DNA from: Saprospiraceae bacterium
GTDB taxonomy: Bacteria > Bacteroidota > Bacteroidia > Chitinophagales > Saprospiraceae
Direction of reading: 5' to 3'
DNA: 64,000 nt
NCBI GenBank assembly: GCA_016710585.1
Contig: JADJVN010000027.1
Location: 1-64,000 of the forward strand
The stretch's first letter is position 1. Each line of letters begins with the position of its first letter. Under the pieces are notes generated by a model. That model searched no databases. It was not told the origin of the DNA and worked only from the letters and a program-made list of their open reading frames with translations. Positions 1-9,286 of the stretch are shown here, piece after piece. The translations under genes and the position numbers were made by a program.

Positions 1-46
1 ACTAAAGCACATTACAAAAACAAATCCAAATAAAAGAACTATCCTA

Positions 47-875
47 TTAATGTATAATGGTAACATCACCAGATTGAATTTTTTGAATAGTTCTTGAATT
101 AATATTATACTCATATTTTATCCGCCATACATATACTCCAGATGGCAGTAGTCTTTGTTTAAACTTCCCATTCCATTGAATCATACTAGGGTCACCTTCA
201 TTAATGTTGTAAAGCATTTCACCCCATCTATCAAATACTTCAAAACTTAATATTTTTAATTGCAAACTACAGTTTGGTAATAATCGAAAATAATCATTCA
301 AGTTGTCACCATTTGGTGAAAATACATTTGGAGCATAAAATTCACAATCACATTCAAGAAATTCAAAGGAATAATTTATCACAAAAACCCCACATGGATG
401 AACTATTTCACAAGAATAAACACCTGCTTTACTAATTTCAATTATCCTTGTTACTTCACCTGTTGACCATCTATATTGACCCAATAATGGTATCTCCAAA
501 TAAAAGCGCTCACCTTTACACAGTGTATATTTCATGATTTGTTTTTCAATTATTTCTTCAGGATCGAGTACATGTACTGTATCTGATAAAACACAGGTCT
601 CCATTTGCACATTGATGATGTATGTTCCAACACCATTTATTTCAATTACGCTATCTCTGTCTCCAGTATTCCATAAATAGCTTCCATCTAAAAACTTTGC
701 TCCAATTCTTGTCGATTCCCCTTTGCATAAGTATAGAGTATCTGGCAAAGGGTCAAATTCATATACGCCTACATCATCAATATAGTAATAAGCGGCATTT
801 GGAACGCTTGTATAACATAATGGATCAATAAGAGTTTGATTTAATGATTTAAAATTACCTATTAGAATATACTTC
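47..875 (-). CDS. T9SS-secreted protein, C-terminal part with CHU_C-type sorting domain (frameshifted gene)
   Basis: This is the C-terminal part of a secreted, probably surface-bound protein. The last ~90 residues hold the gliding-motility-associated C-terminal domain (TIGR04131-like, type B T9SS signal): FSPNGDNLNDYF, then VFDRWGEMLY, then SGVYVWRIKY. Before it lie Ig-like segments with Cys and a WSTGE motif. Reading upstream of the first usable start (TTG at 748) in the same frame gives an open stretch containing AYYYIDDVGVYEFDP, so this segment really begins near 875 and continues the preceding segment in another frame. The two pieces are one gene broken by an apparent one-base insertion near 860-885. 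The stop is TAA at 47-49. What the protein binds cannot be told from the sequence. Confidence 0.75.
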
Positions 876-1461
876 CGAATTTCCTGAATAACAGCCTGTC
901 ATTTTTTGCCAGTTTACTGAATCTCGAATAATCTTACCATCTTGACTTATAGCTGATTGTAGTACTATATGTTCTCCACCTTTCAAGTTGAAAATTGTAT
1001 CCTTTTGCAATAATACCATTCCTAAGCCTTCCATATAACAAGGGATGTCAAAAGGATCATTATTTATTCTAGGAGAAATATAAAACTCAAGGTAATATTG
1101 CTTTTGTTTTTTAAGTTTATCCATCAATCTAACTATTAGATATTCAACAGGAGCAATTTCGAGTTTATAAAAATAAGAAAAAATTCCAGCATAAGAATTT
1201 CCAGTTCTAGGATTTTGAAAATTTTGTGAATAATGTTTGGGGACACTTACATTATAGTCTGTTGCACATTTACTAAACAAATCAGGAGTCCCAGTTTTTG
1301 AAGGCGAATACCATGGGGTCTGCTAATTCAATTTGACTGCGTGAATCTGGACAATGTGTAAGTTCTTCAAAAGATCCATTTGGCACTAAATTTACTTGGC
1401 TACTTACCTTGAATACTATAAAATAGTAAAAAAAAATAAATAAAATAATTGTGTTTTTCAT
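855..1461 (-). CDS. N-terminal part of the same T9SS protein (frameshifted)
   Basis: The true start is the ATG at 1459-1461, which opens a signal peptide (MKNTIILFIFFYYFIV) followed by the mature start VNLVPNGSFEELTHCPDS, a common beginning of Bacteroidota T9SS proteins. That frame stops early. The homologous continuation (WYSPSKTGTPDLFSKC) is one base out of frame, and the slip fits an extra G in the GGGG run at 1315-1318. The later open part runs 1280-855 and carries the QNPRTGNSYAGIF segment usual in this family, ending in CYSGNSEVY where the second slip occurs. Two one-base slips in a 1.4-kb gene suggest either sequence error in short homopolymers or a young pseudogene. Confidence 0.7.
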
Positions 1462-1474
1462 ATTAGAATATAGT

Positions 1475-1488
1475 ACTGAAATTTCAGT
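1475..1488. promoter_or_regulatory. Perfect 14-bp palindrome upstream of the T9SS gene
   Basis: ACTGAAATTTCAGT reads the same on both strands and ends 14 bp before the start codon at 1461. It could be an operator or a short hairpin in the leader. No regulator is adjacent, so the role is open. Confidence 0.35.
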
Positions 1489-1689
1489 CCTTTATTTGAA
1501 ACTTTCTTATTTGAAAATTGATAATTTAGAATAAATCATTTTTATAACAAAATGACAATCATTTTGAATTAACGCAAGATAGTTTGTTGTTATTATCTGA
1601 AATTCTTATAAGCTGATATTAATCGACAGACTGCATTGATTAAATATCATGCCTTTTATGTCTCTGTTTGCGGAATGATACTAATAATT

Positions 1690-2370
1690 TTACTCTTTCA
1701 TCAAGTCAGGTCTCTTCATCTTCGTAAGATTCAAACTTGATTCATATCTCCATTGATTGATCTTCTCTTCGTGTCCTGAAAGCAAAATATCAGGAACTTT
1801 AATTCCTCTGAATTCTGCTGGTCTAGAATACACAGGAGGCGCCAACAGATCATCTTGGAATGAATCTGTCAATGCAGATGTCTCATCATTTAATACGCCA
1901 GGTAATAATCTTCCGATGCTATCAACCAAAATTGCAGCGGCGAGTTCTCCTCCACTCAATACGTAATCTCCAATAGAAATTTCCATTGTAATCCAATGAT
2001 CTCTCACTCTTTGATCGATGCCTTTATAGTGACCGCAGATGACGAGTAAGTTTTCTTTTAGAGATAGCATATTACACATTTTCTGATTTAGTGTAGATCC
2101 ATCTGGTGTGAGATATATTATTTCATCGTATTGGGTATTTTGAGTCAAAGATTCGATACAATTCACCAAAGGTTCGATCATCATGACCATCCCTGCACCA
2201 CCACCGAACTGGTAATCATCGACCTGTCTATAATTTCCAATTCCAAAATTTTTTAGATCAATGACATTGACCTCAAGCAAATTTTTTTCTCTAGCTCGTT
2301 TCATAATGGAATGCTGAAAAGGACTAGTCAATAAATCAGGAATAACAGAAATGATATCAATTTTCAACAC
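1690..2370 (-). CDS. trmD: tRNA (guanine-N1)-methyltransferase TrmD
   Basis: This enzyme methylates G37 of tRNAs next to the anticodon using S-adenosylmethionine and so prevents +1 frameshifting in translation. At 226 residues it is close to the usual TrmD length. The trefoil-knot SAM site is visible: ICGHYKGIDQR near residues 110-121 and SIGDYVLSGGELA near 131-144, with the GGGAGMVM loop near 57-64. The start read here is GTG at 2370, followed by TTG. A TTG start at 2367 is equally possible. The gene is intact and stands apart from the rpsP-rimM-trmD-rplS cluster seen in many bacteria, with parE downstream on the left-to-right map. Identification is firm. Confidence 0.96.
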   Translation of the reverse strand: MLKIDIISVIPDLLTSPFQHSIMKRAREKNLLEVNVIDLKNFGIGNYRQVDDYQFGGGAGMVMMIEPLVNCIESLTQNTQYDEIIYLTPDGSTLNQKMCNMLSLKENLLVICGHYKGIDQRVRDHWITMEISIGDYVLSGGELAAAILVDSIGRLLPGVLNDETSALTDSFQDDLLAPPVYSRPAEFRGIKVPDILLSGHEEKINQWRYESSLNLTKMKRPDLMKE

Positions 2371-2436
2371 ACTAAATTTAACGATTACTTAAAACGATAA
2401 AAAGCAAATCCAAGAAGAATACTATTCTAAACTCAG

Positions 2437-4341
2437 CTATACGACAACTTCCTCTTCCACCATTTCTAACATTTCTTCTTCATCCTCTGGTCTCAGCTGA
2501 TCTATATCTACACGAAGATTCTCGATGATGAAGTCTTGTCTATCAGATGTATTCTTACCCATATAATATTCCAATATTTTTTCGATATGGCTATCTTCTG
2601 TCATGATTACGGGTTCAAGTCTTATATCTTTTCCAATAAATTTCCCAAACTCATCAGGTGAAATTTCTCCCAATCCTTTAAATCGAGTGATCTCTGCTTT
2701 GCCTCTTAACTTATGAACAGCATCTTGTTTTTCTTTTTCAGAATAACAATAAAATGTTTGTTTTTTATCTCTTACTCTAAAGAGTGGCGTATCTAAAATA
2801 TACAAATGACCACCTCGCACTAATTCCGGAAAAAACTGTAGAAAAAAAGTCAATAACAAAAGTCTAATATGCATCCCATCCACATCTGCATCGGTGGCTA
2901 TCACGACTTTGTTAAATCTCAAATTCTCGATACCATCTTCGATGTCTAATGCATGCTGGAGGAGATTTAGCTCTTCATTTTCATACACAATCTTCTTGGA
3001 CATACCATAACAGTTCAATGGCTTACCTCGCAAACTAAATACTGCTTGTGACTCTACATCTCTAGATTTAGTTATTGATCCACTAGCAGAATCTCCTTCT
3101 GTGATGAATAGTGTAGAAGCTTCCCTAAGTTCAATTTTAGCTTTTGTATCTGTGAGATGCGCTCTGCAATCGCGCAATTTTTTATTGTGTAGATTGGCTT
3201 TTTTTGCTCTTTGGTTTGCTAGTTTTTTTATACCAGCAATTTCCTTGCGCTCTCTCTCGGACTGCAAAATTTTAGATAAAACTTCTTTTGCTGTTTCTGG
3301 ATTTTTATGGAGATAATTATCGAGTTCTTTAGTCACAAAATCCATGATAAATGTGCGCAGTGAACTTCCTTCAGGTGCTATGGTAGCTGAGCCAAGTTTT
3401 GTTTTTGTTTGAGATTCAAATACAGGTTCTTCTATTCTAACAGATACAGCCCCAATGATACTTGTGTGAATATCTTTAACATCAAAGTCTTTCTTATAAA
3501 AATCTCTGAACGTTTTGACAATAGCCTCTCTAAAAAAATTGAGATGTGTTCCTCCTTGAGATGTGTATTGTCCATTTACAAAGCTATAATATTGCTCACC
3601 ATACTGTGATCCATGAGTAAGCACGGTTTCGATATCTTCTCCCTTGAGATGTATTATAGGATAATTGATAGTCTCTCCATCTGTACGCCTTTCGAGCATA
3701 TCTTTCAATCCATTTTTGGACATGAAAGTTTTACCATTAAAATGGATGCGAAGACCGGCATTGAGGTAGGCGTAATTCCAAATTCTGCTTTCTATGAATT
3801 CTGAAACATATCGATACTTTGGAAATATTTTTTCATCAGCTCTGAATTCAATTAATGTACCATTGACATCATTTGTATTTTGAAGTTTGTGATCTTTGGA
3901 AATATTGCCATATTCAAATTCGGCAGTTTTCATTTTGCCTTCTCGAATTGCACTCACTTTAAAGTAGGACGACAATGCATTAACTGCCTTGGTACCCACA
4001 CCATTGAGTCCAACTGATTTCTTGAAAGCTTTAGAATCGTATTTTCCACCAGTATTGATTTGAGATACGCAATCGATTACTTTACCTAGAGGAATCCCTC
4101 GACCATAATCTCTCACTGTGACTGTTCTGTCATTGATCTCAATATCAATCTCTTTACCGAAGCCCATGACATACTCATCAATACAGTTATCCACAACTTC
4201 TTTGAGTAAAATATAAATCCCATCATCGACACTCGTCCCATCGCCTAATTTACCGATATACATACCAGGTCTGAGTCTGATATGTTCTTTCCAATCGAGT
4301 GAACGTATATTTTCTTCTGTATAATTATTTACCAAAGCCAT
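2437..4341 (-). CDS. parE: DNA topoisomerase IV subunit B (ParE; GyrB-like type IIA ATPase subunit)
   Basis: This is the ATPase subunit of a type IIA topoisomerase that decatenates daughter chromosomes, working with a ParC subunit that is not in this window. It has 634 residues, the usual ParE length. The GHKL ATPase site has LKEVVDNCIDEY (Mg-binding Asn) and DYGRGIP near 93-99. The transducer domain follows, then the TOPRIM domain with EGDSASG near 416 and DADVDGMH near 490, and a Gly-Leu-Gly-Glu (RFKGLGEI) motif close to the C-terminus. GyrB is the main alternative. The short length and the acidic tail EDEEEMLEMVEEE fit the second Bacteroidota paralogue better. The stop is TAG. A TATATTTG -7 box lies just upstream, leaving only a very short leader. 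Confidence 0.88.
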   Translation of the reverse strand: MALVNNYTEENIRSLDWKEHIRLRPGMYIGKLGDGTSVDDGIYILLKEVVDNCIDEYVMGFGKEIDIEINDRTVTVRDYGRGIPLGKVIDCVSQINTGGKYDSKAFKKSVGLNGVGTKAVNALSSYFKVSAIREGKMKTAEFEYGNISKDHKLQNTNDVNGTLIEFRADEKIFPKYRYVSEFIESRIWNYAYLNAGLRIHFNGKTFMSKNGLKDMLERRTDGETINYPIIHLKGEDIETVLTHGSQYGEQYYSFVNGQYTSQGGTHLNFFREAIVKTFRDFYKKDFDVKDIHTSIIGAVSVRIEEPVFESQTKTKLGSATIAPEGSSLRTFIMDFVTKELDNYLHKNPETAKEVLSKILQSERERKEIAGIKKLANQRAKKANLHNKKLRDCRAHLTDTKAKIELREASTLFITEGDSASGSITKSRDVESQAVFSLRGKPLNCYGMSKKIVYENEELNLLQHALDIEDGIENLRFNKVVIATDADVDGMHIRLLLLTFFLQFFPELVRGGHLYILDTPLFRVRDKKQTFYCYSEKEKQDAVHKLRGKAEITRFKGLGEISPDEFGKFIGKDIRLEPVIMTEDSHIEKILEYYMGKNTSDRQDFIIENLRVDIDQLRPEDEEEMLEMVEEEVVV

Positions 4342-4356
4342 ATTGCATATTTATGG

Positions 4357-4364
4357 CAAATATA
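4357..4364 (-). promoter_or_regulatory. Predicted -7 promoter box for parE
   Basis: On the minus strand this reads TATATTTG, an exact match to the Bacteroidota primary-sigma -7 consensus TAnnTTTG. It is 16 bp ahead of the ATG at 4341, so the transcript would have a nearly absent leader. Confidence 0.55.
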
Positions 4365-4395
4365 AGGACATATTATGATTAGTTTATATTTGAAT

Positions 4396-5616
4396 TTATT
4401 TAATAATAGGACTATCACTTAAAATGGCAGCGATACCGGGCAAAACTTTGCCTTCTAGTAATTCCAACATTGCTCCGCCGCCAGTTGAAATAAAACTCAC
4501 CGAATCTGCTAAATTGTATTTATTAATGGCTGCGACGGAATCCCCACCGCCTATCAAAGTAAAACAACCATGAGCTGTCGCTTCTGCTACAGCCTGAGCG
4601 ATGGATTTTGTTCCGCTTGAAAAATTTTCCATTTCAAACACACCCATTGGTCCATTCCAAACAATCGATTTAGATTCAGCAATAATTTTTTTATATCGCG
4701 CTATTGTTTCTGGCCCTATATCTAATCCCATATAATCGGGGTGAATATTTGCATCAGGTGTAATATAATATTTTGCATCATTTGCAAAGGCATTGGCGGC
4801 AATTGAATCCACAGGAAGATGAAGTTGAACATTTTTATTCTTTGCTTTTTCCAATAAAGATTTTGCCAATTCCAATTTATCTAATTCGCAAAGTGATTTC
4901 CCTACTTGAATATTTTGTGCTGCAAAAAAAGTGTAAGCCATCCCACCTCCTATGAGGATATGATCACACTGATCCATCAGATTAGATATTAAATCAATTT
5001 TATCTGAGACTTTTGCACCACCAATGATTGCAGTAAAAGGTCTTGCAGGATTTTTTAAGATTTTCTCTGCATTCTTTACTTCTGCATCCATCAATATTCC
5101 GAATGATTTATGATCATTGTCGAAAAACCTTGCAATGGTCGCAGTGCTACAATGCTCTCTGTGCGCAGCGCCAAAAGCATCATTGATATAGTATTCACCC
5201 AATGAAGCCAATGACTTCGCCCACTCTAGATCTCCTTTTTCTTCTTGTTTGTAAAATCGAGTATTCTCCATAAGTAGAATATCACCATCTTGCAATGCTT
5301 GAATTTTTTGCAATGAATCTTCTCCACCACAATCGGTAGAAAATGAAACTTTAGCTGTAAGAATTTCACCCAAACGCTGCGCTATTGGCTCTAATGAAAA
5401 TTTAGACTTATTGATGGTACCATCTTCATTTAATTCTTTCAATGGTCTACCCAAATGGGACATGATGATGATTCTAGCTCCAGATTGAATCAGTTGATGA
5501 ATTGTGTCCAATGATTTTACGATTCTTGTATCATCTGTTATTTTACCATCTTTTATAGGTACATTAAAATCAACCCTTAGCAGTACTTTTTTTCCTTTTA
5601 AATCCCATTGTTTCAT
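4396..5616 (-). CDS. pgk: Phosphoglycerate kinase
   Basis: This cytoplasmic glycolytic enzyme transfers phosphate between 1,3-bisphosphoglycerate and ADP. At 406 residues it is full length. Visible family motifs are the N-terminal LLRVDFNVP (residues ~12-20), the substrate-binding MSHLGRP near 52-58, GGAKVSDK near 200-207 in the hinge, VWNGPMGVFE near 318-327 and the nucleotide loop GGGDSVAA near 353-360. It begins with MKQWDLKGKKVLLR, where homologues start. The gene lies 142 bp downstream of gap on the same strand, so the two lower-glycolysis genes are probably co-expressed. It is intact. Confidence 0.97.
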   Translation of the reverse strand: MKQWDLKGKKVLLRVDFNVPIKDGKITDDTRIVKSLDTIHQLIQSGARIIIMSHLGRPLKELNEDGTINKSKFSLEPIAQRLGEILTAKVSFSTDCGGEDSLQKIQALQDGDILLMENTRFYKQEEKGDLEWAKSLASLGEYYINDAFGAAHREHCSTATIARFFDNDHKSFGILMDAEVKNAEKILKNPARPFTAIIGGAKVSDKIDLISNLMDQCDHILIGGGMAYTFFAAQNIQVGKSLCELDKLELAKSLLEKAKNKNVQLHLPVDSIAANAFANDAKYYITPDANIHPDYMGLDIGPETIARYKKIIAESKSIVWNGPMGVFEMENFSSGTKSIAQAVAEATAHGCFTLIGGGDSVAAINKYNLADSVSFISTGGGAMLELLEGKVLPGIAAILSDSPIIK

Positions 5617-5758
5617 CTGAATATTTTTTATTTGCCAAATAATATCATCTAGAAAATTATTACATTCAAATAGCTTTTTACTCAGCTAAATTATCCTTTC
5701 AGAAAGTTTAAATATAGCTAAAAAAATGCAACTATTTTTCAAGCTTTGATTCATTTCA

Positions 5759-6760
5759 CTAAACTAAATTAGCTACTTTCACACACATATCACAAAGTCT
5801 TGCAGAATATCCGCTTTCATTATCATACCATGCGACGACTTTAAGTTTATTGCCTTTTGCAGCGGTCAATGGTGCGTCAAAAATAGCGCTATATTTATTG
5901 CCAATAATATCTGTTGACACGATTTCATCAAGATTGTATTGAACTAATCCTTTGAAATTATTCTCACTTGCAGATTTAAAAATAGCATTCACTTCTTCAA
6001 CAGCAATCTCTTTATTCATAACACAAACCATCTCTATCATTGAGCCTGTGATAAGTGGAACTCTATATGAAGAAGCCATTAATTTTCCTTTGATATGTGG
6101 ATATACTACTTCAACTGCTTTTGCGGCTCCTGTGCTGGTAGGAACCAAATTCACCGATGCTGCCCTAGCACGTCTTAGATCAGCATGTGGCGCATCTTGT
6201 AATCTTTGGTCTTGTGTAAAGGCATGGATCGTATTCATAGAAGCAAATTCAATCCCTATCGAATCATCTAATATTTTAACCACTGGAGCTAGACAATTTG
6301 TAGTACACGAAGCATTGGATAAAATATCGATACTTGCATTGATCTCATCATCATTGACTCCCAAAACAAATGTAGGAATCGTTGCATCTTTTGGAGGCGC
6401 TGAAAGTACGACTTTTTTTGCTCCAGCTTCGATATGTCCGATTGTTTTTTCTCTAGTGAGAAATACGCCTGTACATTCCAACACGACATCAATTTGGAGC
6501 TCTTTCCAAGGCAATTGGTTAACCTCCTTTATGGAGCTGGAGCGGATCTTATTGCCGTCTATTATAATATGTTGATCATCATAACTCACATCACCTGCGT
6601 ATGCTCTATGGGCGCTATCATATTTAAATAGATGAGCTAATGTTTTATTGTCTGTCAGGTCATTTATTCCAACCAATTCCAAATTTGGATTTTTCAAAAT
6701 ATTCCTTGCAGTCAACCTTCCTATTCTCCCAAAACCATTAATTGCTATTCTTTTTTTCAT
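5759..6760 (-). CDS. gap: Type I glyceraldehyde-3-phosphate dehydrogenase
   Basis: The product oxidises glyceraldehyde-3-phosphate to 1,3-bisphosphoglycerate with NAD+. It has 333 residues. The Rossmann motif NGFGRIGR lies at residues 8-15, and the catalytic loop SNASCTTNC places the active-site Cys at residue 152. ASYRVPL-type and WYDNESGYSARL motifs occur in the C-terminal half. Asp34 (GIND) after strand beta-2 fits NAD rather than NADP preference. The gene is followed by pgk on the same strand, a glycolytic pair, and lies divergently from tRNA-Glu. It is intact with no unusual feature. Confidence 0.97.
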   Translation of the reverse strand: MKKRIAINGFGRIGRLTARNILKNPNLELVGINDLTDNKTLAHLFKYDSAHRAYAGDVSYDDQHIIIDGNKIRSSSIKEVNQLPWKELQIDVVLECTGVFLTREKTIGHIEAGAKKVVLSAPPKDATIPTFVLGVNDDEINASIDILSNASCTTNCLAPVVKILDDSIGIEFASMNTIHAFTQDQRLQDAPHADLRRARAASVNLVPTSTGAAKAVEVVYPHIKGKLMASSYRVPLITGSMIEMVCVMNKEIAVEEVNAIFKSASENNFKGLVQYNLDEIVSTDIIGNKYSAIFDAPLTAAKGNKLKVVAWYDNESGYSARLCDMCVKVANLV

Positions 6761-6829
6761 TTTATACGTATTTCAGTAAAATAAATAATAAAAGTACGAA
6801 AAAAGTTTAGCTAAAACAGAAAACCGTAA

Positions 6830-6837
6830 TATATTTG
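6830..6837 (+). promoter_or_regulatory. Predicted -7 promoter box for tRNA-Glu
   Basis: TATATTTG matches TAnnTTTG exactly. It sits 19 bp upstream of the tRNA 5' end, with a weak TTTA -33-like element about 20 bp further upstream (6806-6809). Confidence 0.55.
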
Positions 6838-6855
6838 CGTTCCCAAACGGGAAAT

Positions 6856-6927
6856 GCCTCGTTCGTCTATCGGTTAGGACTCAAGATTTTCATTCTTGCA
6901 AGAGGGGTTCGACTCCCCTACGGGGTA
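6856..6927 (+). tRNA. tRNA-Glu (anticodon UUC)
   Basis: A full cloverleaf can be drawn. The acceptor stem is GCCTCGT with ACGGGGT (two G-U pairs), and the D-arm contains CGGTTAGGAC. The anticodon stem CAAGA/TCTTG holds a seven-base loop TTTTCAT with anticodon TTC. The T-arm is AGGGG-TTCGACT-CCCCT. CCA is not encoded (the DNA continues CTA). It is a single gene with its own promoter-like box and a terminator right after it. Confidence 0.93.
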
Positions 6928-6945
6928 CTAAAATGAAGTCTTAAG

Positions 6946-6985
6946 AAAAAGAGTTTTTGGTTTACCAAGGACTCTTTTCTTTTTT
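6946..6985 (+). terminator. Rho-independent terminator after tRNA-Glu
   Basis: AAAAGAGT pairs with ACTCTTTT across a loop that contains a small inner TTGG/CCAA stem. The 3' side runs into CTTTTTT. It starts about 20 bp past the tRNA. Confidence 0.65.
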
Positions 6986-7078
6986 AGGCCGATTCCTTAA
7001 ATGTCATTACTTCTTAAGAAAATAATTTTTAAGTAATTGATATTCCTTATATTGAGACAATTTTCTTTCAGATATCCA

Positions 7079-7118
7079 CAAAAAAAATGCACAAATAAAA
7101 TAATCTATTTGTGCATTT
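7079..7118 (-). terminator. Strong terminator hairpin downstream of the amino-acid permease
   Basis: AAATGCACAAATA (7085-7097) and TATTTGTGCATTT (7106-7118) form a perfect 13-bp stem with an 8-nt loop. On the minus strand the stem is followed by a run of T, placing it 20 bp after the permease stop. Confidence 0.75.
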
Positions 7119-7138
7119 AAATTAAACTTTGAAATTTA

Positions 7139-8629
7139 CTAATTGCCAGAATTTAATTTATTTCTCAATACACTATTTTTCTTGCTATATCCAAAATAGA
7201 TCATGAAGCCTAATAATAACCATACTATAAGTCTCGCCCAATTCGTCCAACCCAAGCCATAAATCATTGCACCACAAACGATGACCCCAAGGATAGGCAC
7301 TACAGGGACCCAAGGTGTCTTGAATTCACGCTTGATATCTGGATCCGTTTTTCGCAAAATAATCACAGCAATACAAACCAAAATAAAAGCAAACAAGGTA
7401 CCTATACTTGTCATGTCTCCCACAATATCGCCAGGAACAAATGCCGCAAAAACACCTACGATAACGAATATGATCAAATTGGCTTTATATGGCGTTCTGA
7501 ATTTTGGATGCAGATCAGAGAATACTTTTGGCAAAAGACCATCTCTACTCATTGAATAAAATACTCTCGATTGTCCTAGTAACATAACCAATATTACACT
7601 TGAAAATCCAGCCAATATGGCTACTGTAACAAGCTTCCCAAGCCAACCATAGCCGACCATATACTTGTTTATAGCAAAAGAGACAGAGGCTTCCCTTCCT
7701 GTCGTTCTGAAATCTTCAACTGTAGCGACACCTGTCAATACGTGAGCAAATAAAATATATAAGACCGTACAAATCGCTAAGGAACCCAATATCCCAATGG
7801 GCATATCGCGCTTTGGGTTTTTGGCTTCCTGTGCCGCGGTACTGACAGCATCAAATCCTATAAAAGCAAAAAAGACTACACCAGCAGCCCCAAGAATCCC
7901 CATAATACCTCCATAATTGTGAGCTATCCCTTGCGGATCAACATATTGGCTTGCTTCTGGAATATAAATCGCATGGTTTGCAGGATTGATGAATCCCCAT
8001 CCTATGACGATAATTAAAATAACTATAGCCACTTTTGTGATGACGATAAGATTATTGACCAATGCTGACTCTTGAGTTCCTTTAATCAACAATAAACTCA
8101 ACAATAATATGATGAACAATGCGGGAATATTGATGATCCCAGTTACTCCAGCATCTGATGTTTGAAATGGGGAATGACACCACTGATATGGTATCGCGGG
8201 AAGTCCTAGTACATTGGTAAGCAAATTATTCAAGTATTCACTCCAAGCTATGCCTACTGTGGCAGCTCCTACTGCATATTCTAAAACTAAGTCCCAGCCT
8301 ATAATCCAAGCAAAAAACTCGCCCATGGTAGCATAAGAGTAAGTGTATGCACTTCCTGCAATCGGAATCGAGGATGATAATTCAGCATAACACAATCCAG
8401 CCAACGCACAACCTATGGCCGCCACAATAAATCCAAGCGTAACAGAAGGTCCAGCATTCTGTGCAGCAGCTGCAGCTGTTCTCACAAACAAGCCAGCTCC
8501 AATAATAGCACCAATACCAAGAGAGATTAGTGCCCATGAATTGAGGGTTTTCTTAAGTCCGTTTTCTGCATGTAGTTCAGCATCAGCTATCAAATCACTG
8601 ATCGGTTTCTTAAACCATGTATTTGCCAT
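7139..8629 (-). CDS. APC-superfamily amino-acid permease (cationic amino-acid transporter type)
   Basis: This is an inner-membrane secondary transporter, probably importing amino acids by proton coupling. From the chosen start at 8629 (MANTWFKKP) it has 496 residues. An upstream start at 8755 would add a 42-residue hydrophilic extension not expected in the family. The first helix holds the hallmark SLGIGAIIGAGLF, followed by about 12 hydrophobic spans. YAELSSSIPIAGSAYTYSY (helix 3) and FIGFDAVSTAAQEAKNPKRD (end of helix 6 and its loop) are characteristic of YfnA/CAT-like permeases. The exact substrate cannot be read from sequence. It is a single-gene unit with a strong terminator behind it. 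Confidence 0.88.
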   Translation of the reverse strand: MANTWFKKPISDLIADAELHAENGLKKTLNSWALISLGIGAIIGAGLFVRTAAAAAQNAGPSVTLGFIVAAIGCALAGLCYAELSSSIPIAGSAYTYSYATMGEFFAWIIGWDLVLEYAVGAATVGIAWSEYLNNLLTNVLGLPAIPYQWCHSPFQTSDAGVTGIINIPALFIILLLSLLLIKGTQESALVNNLIVITKVAIVILIIVIGWGFINPANHAIYIPEASQYVDPQGIAHNYGGIMGILGAAGVVFFAFIGFDAVSTAAQEAKNPKRDMPIGILGSLAICTVLYILFAHVLTGVATVEDFRTTGREASVSFAINKYMVGYGWLGKLVTVAILAGFSSVILVMLLGQSRVFYSMSRDGLLPKVFSDLHPKFRTPYKANLIIFVIVGVFAAFVPGDIVGDMTSIGTLFAFILVCIAVIILRKTDPDIKREFKTPWVPVVPILGVIVCGAMIYGLGWTNWARLIVWLLLGFMIYFGYSKKNSVLRNKLNSGN

Positions 8630-9286
8630 ATGAATTTTGTGTTTTAATTTGTTAATTTCGTTTCGTACAAGCGCTAAAGATAAGCATTTATCCGAAATGC
8701 AATAATTCCTTTGTAAAAATTGACAAAATGGGGAATATTGCTGAAGTCTGGGCAAAGTTTGTACTGCCTTTATTAAAACAAGGACTAGAGGATAGTGAAA
8801 TTTTCAAGTTAAAAACAGAGTCTGGCATGACTTAACGATATACTAGGGATAAAATGTTTCCTGAAATTGTCAGTACTTTTTTGGGGCAGATATCTTGAGA
8901 ACAATTAGTTATCAGTTAAATAAAATTTAATTCTTTAGTCCTTCAACAAAGTAAAATTTATGGTAGATTGATATTTTCTTTTATATTCTATCTTTCCGTA
9001 CTTTTTTGTCTTAATACAAAAAAGAACCAAAAAAAATCAAGGCTGTTTTCATTTCTTAACGCAGAAAAGCAATTTAAAAAAACTAAACGGAAAAAACTCG
9101 CCTGAATTTTGCTCCTTTAATAAACTTTTCGATTTTAGATAATCTTTATTTCCACGATGTGTTCACTTTGGGCTCAAACAGTTTTCCGTTCTTAACGCTT
9201 TTTAAACCACTTTTCTACTAAAATGAAAAATGCCGATCCTTTAAAATATTGTCCTGATTTTGAAGTTCAACTAAATCGCCATTTAT
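8630..9286. other. Gene-free 0.65-kb interval with a possible dispersed element
   Basis: No supportable coding region is present on either strand. It contains a 9-bp inverted repeat, CTTTTTTGT (9001-9009) with ACAAAAAAG (9016-9024), followed by an A-rich stretch and roughly 180 bases of AT-rich DNA that resembles short-stop reading frames (repeated KK, KR and KKLA-like codons). It separates the permease from the M4 peptidase gene. Confidence 0.4.

Noticed and set aside
6289..6492. 67-residue minus-strand ORF in gap
   Set aside because: Alternative frame inside gap with no promoter or motif.
5952..6575. 207-residue plus-strand ORF opposite gap
   Set aside because: Antisense shadow of a clear GAPDH gene with intact catalytic motifs.
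8630..8755. Upstream start of the APC permease at 8755
   Set aside because: It would add 42 hydrophilic residues before the conserved first helix; ATG 8629 fits the family.
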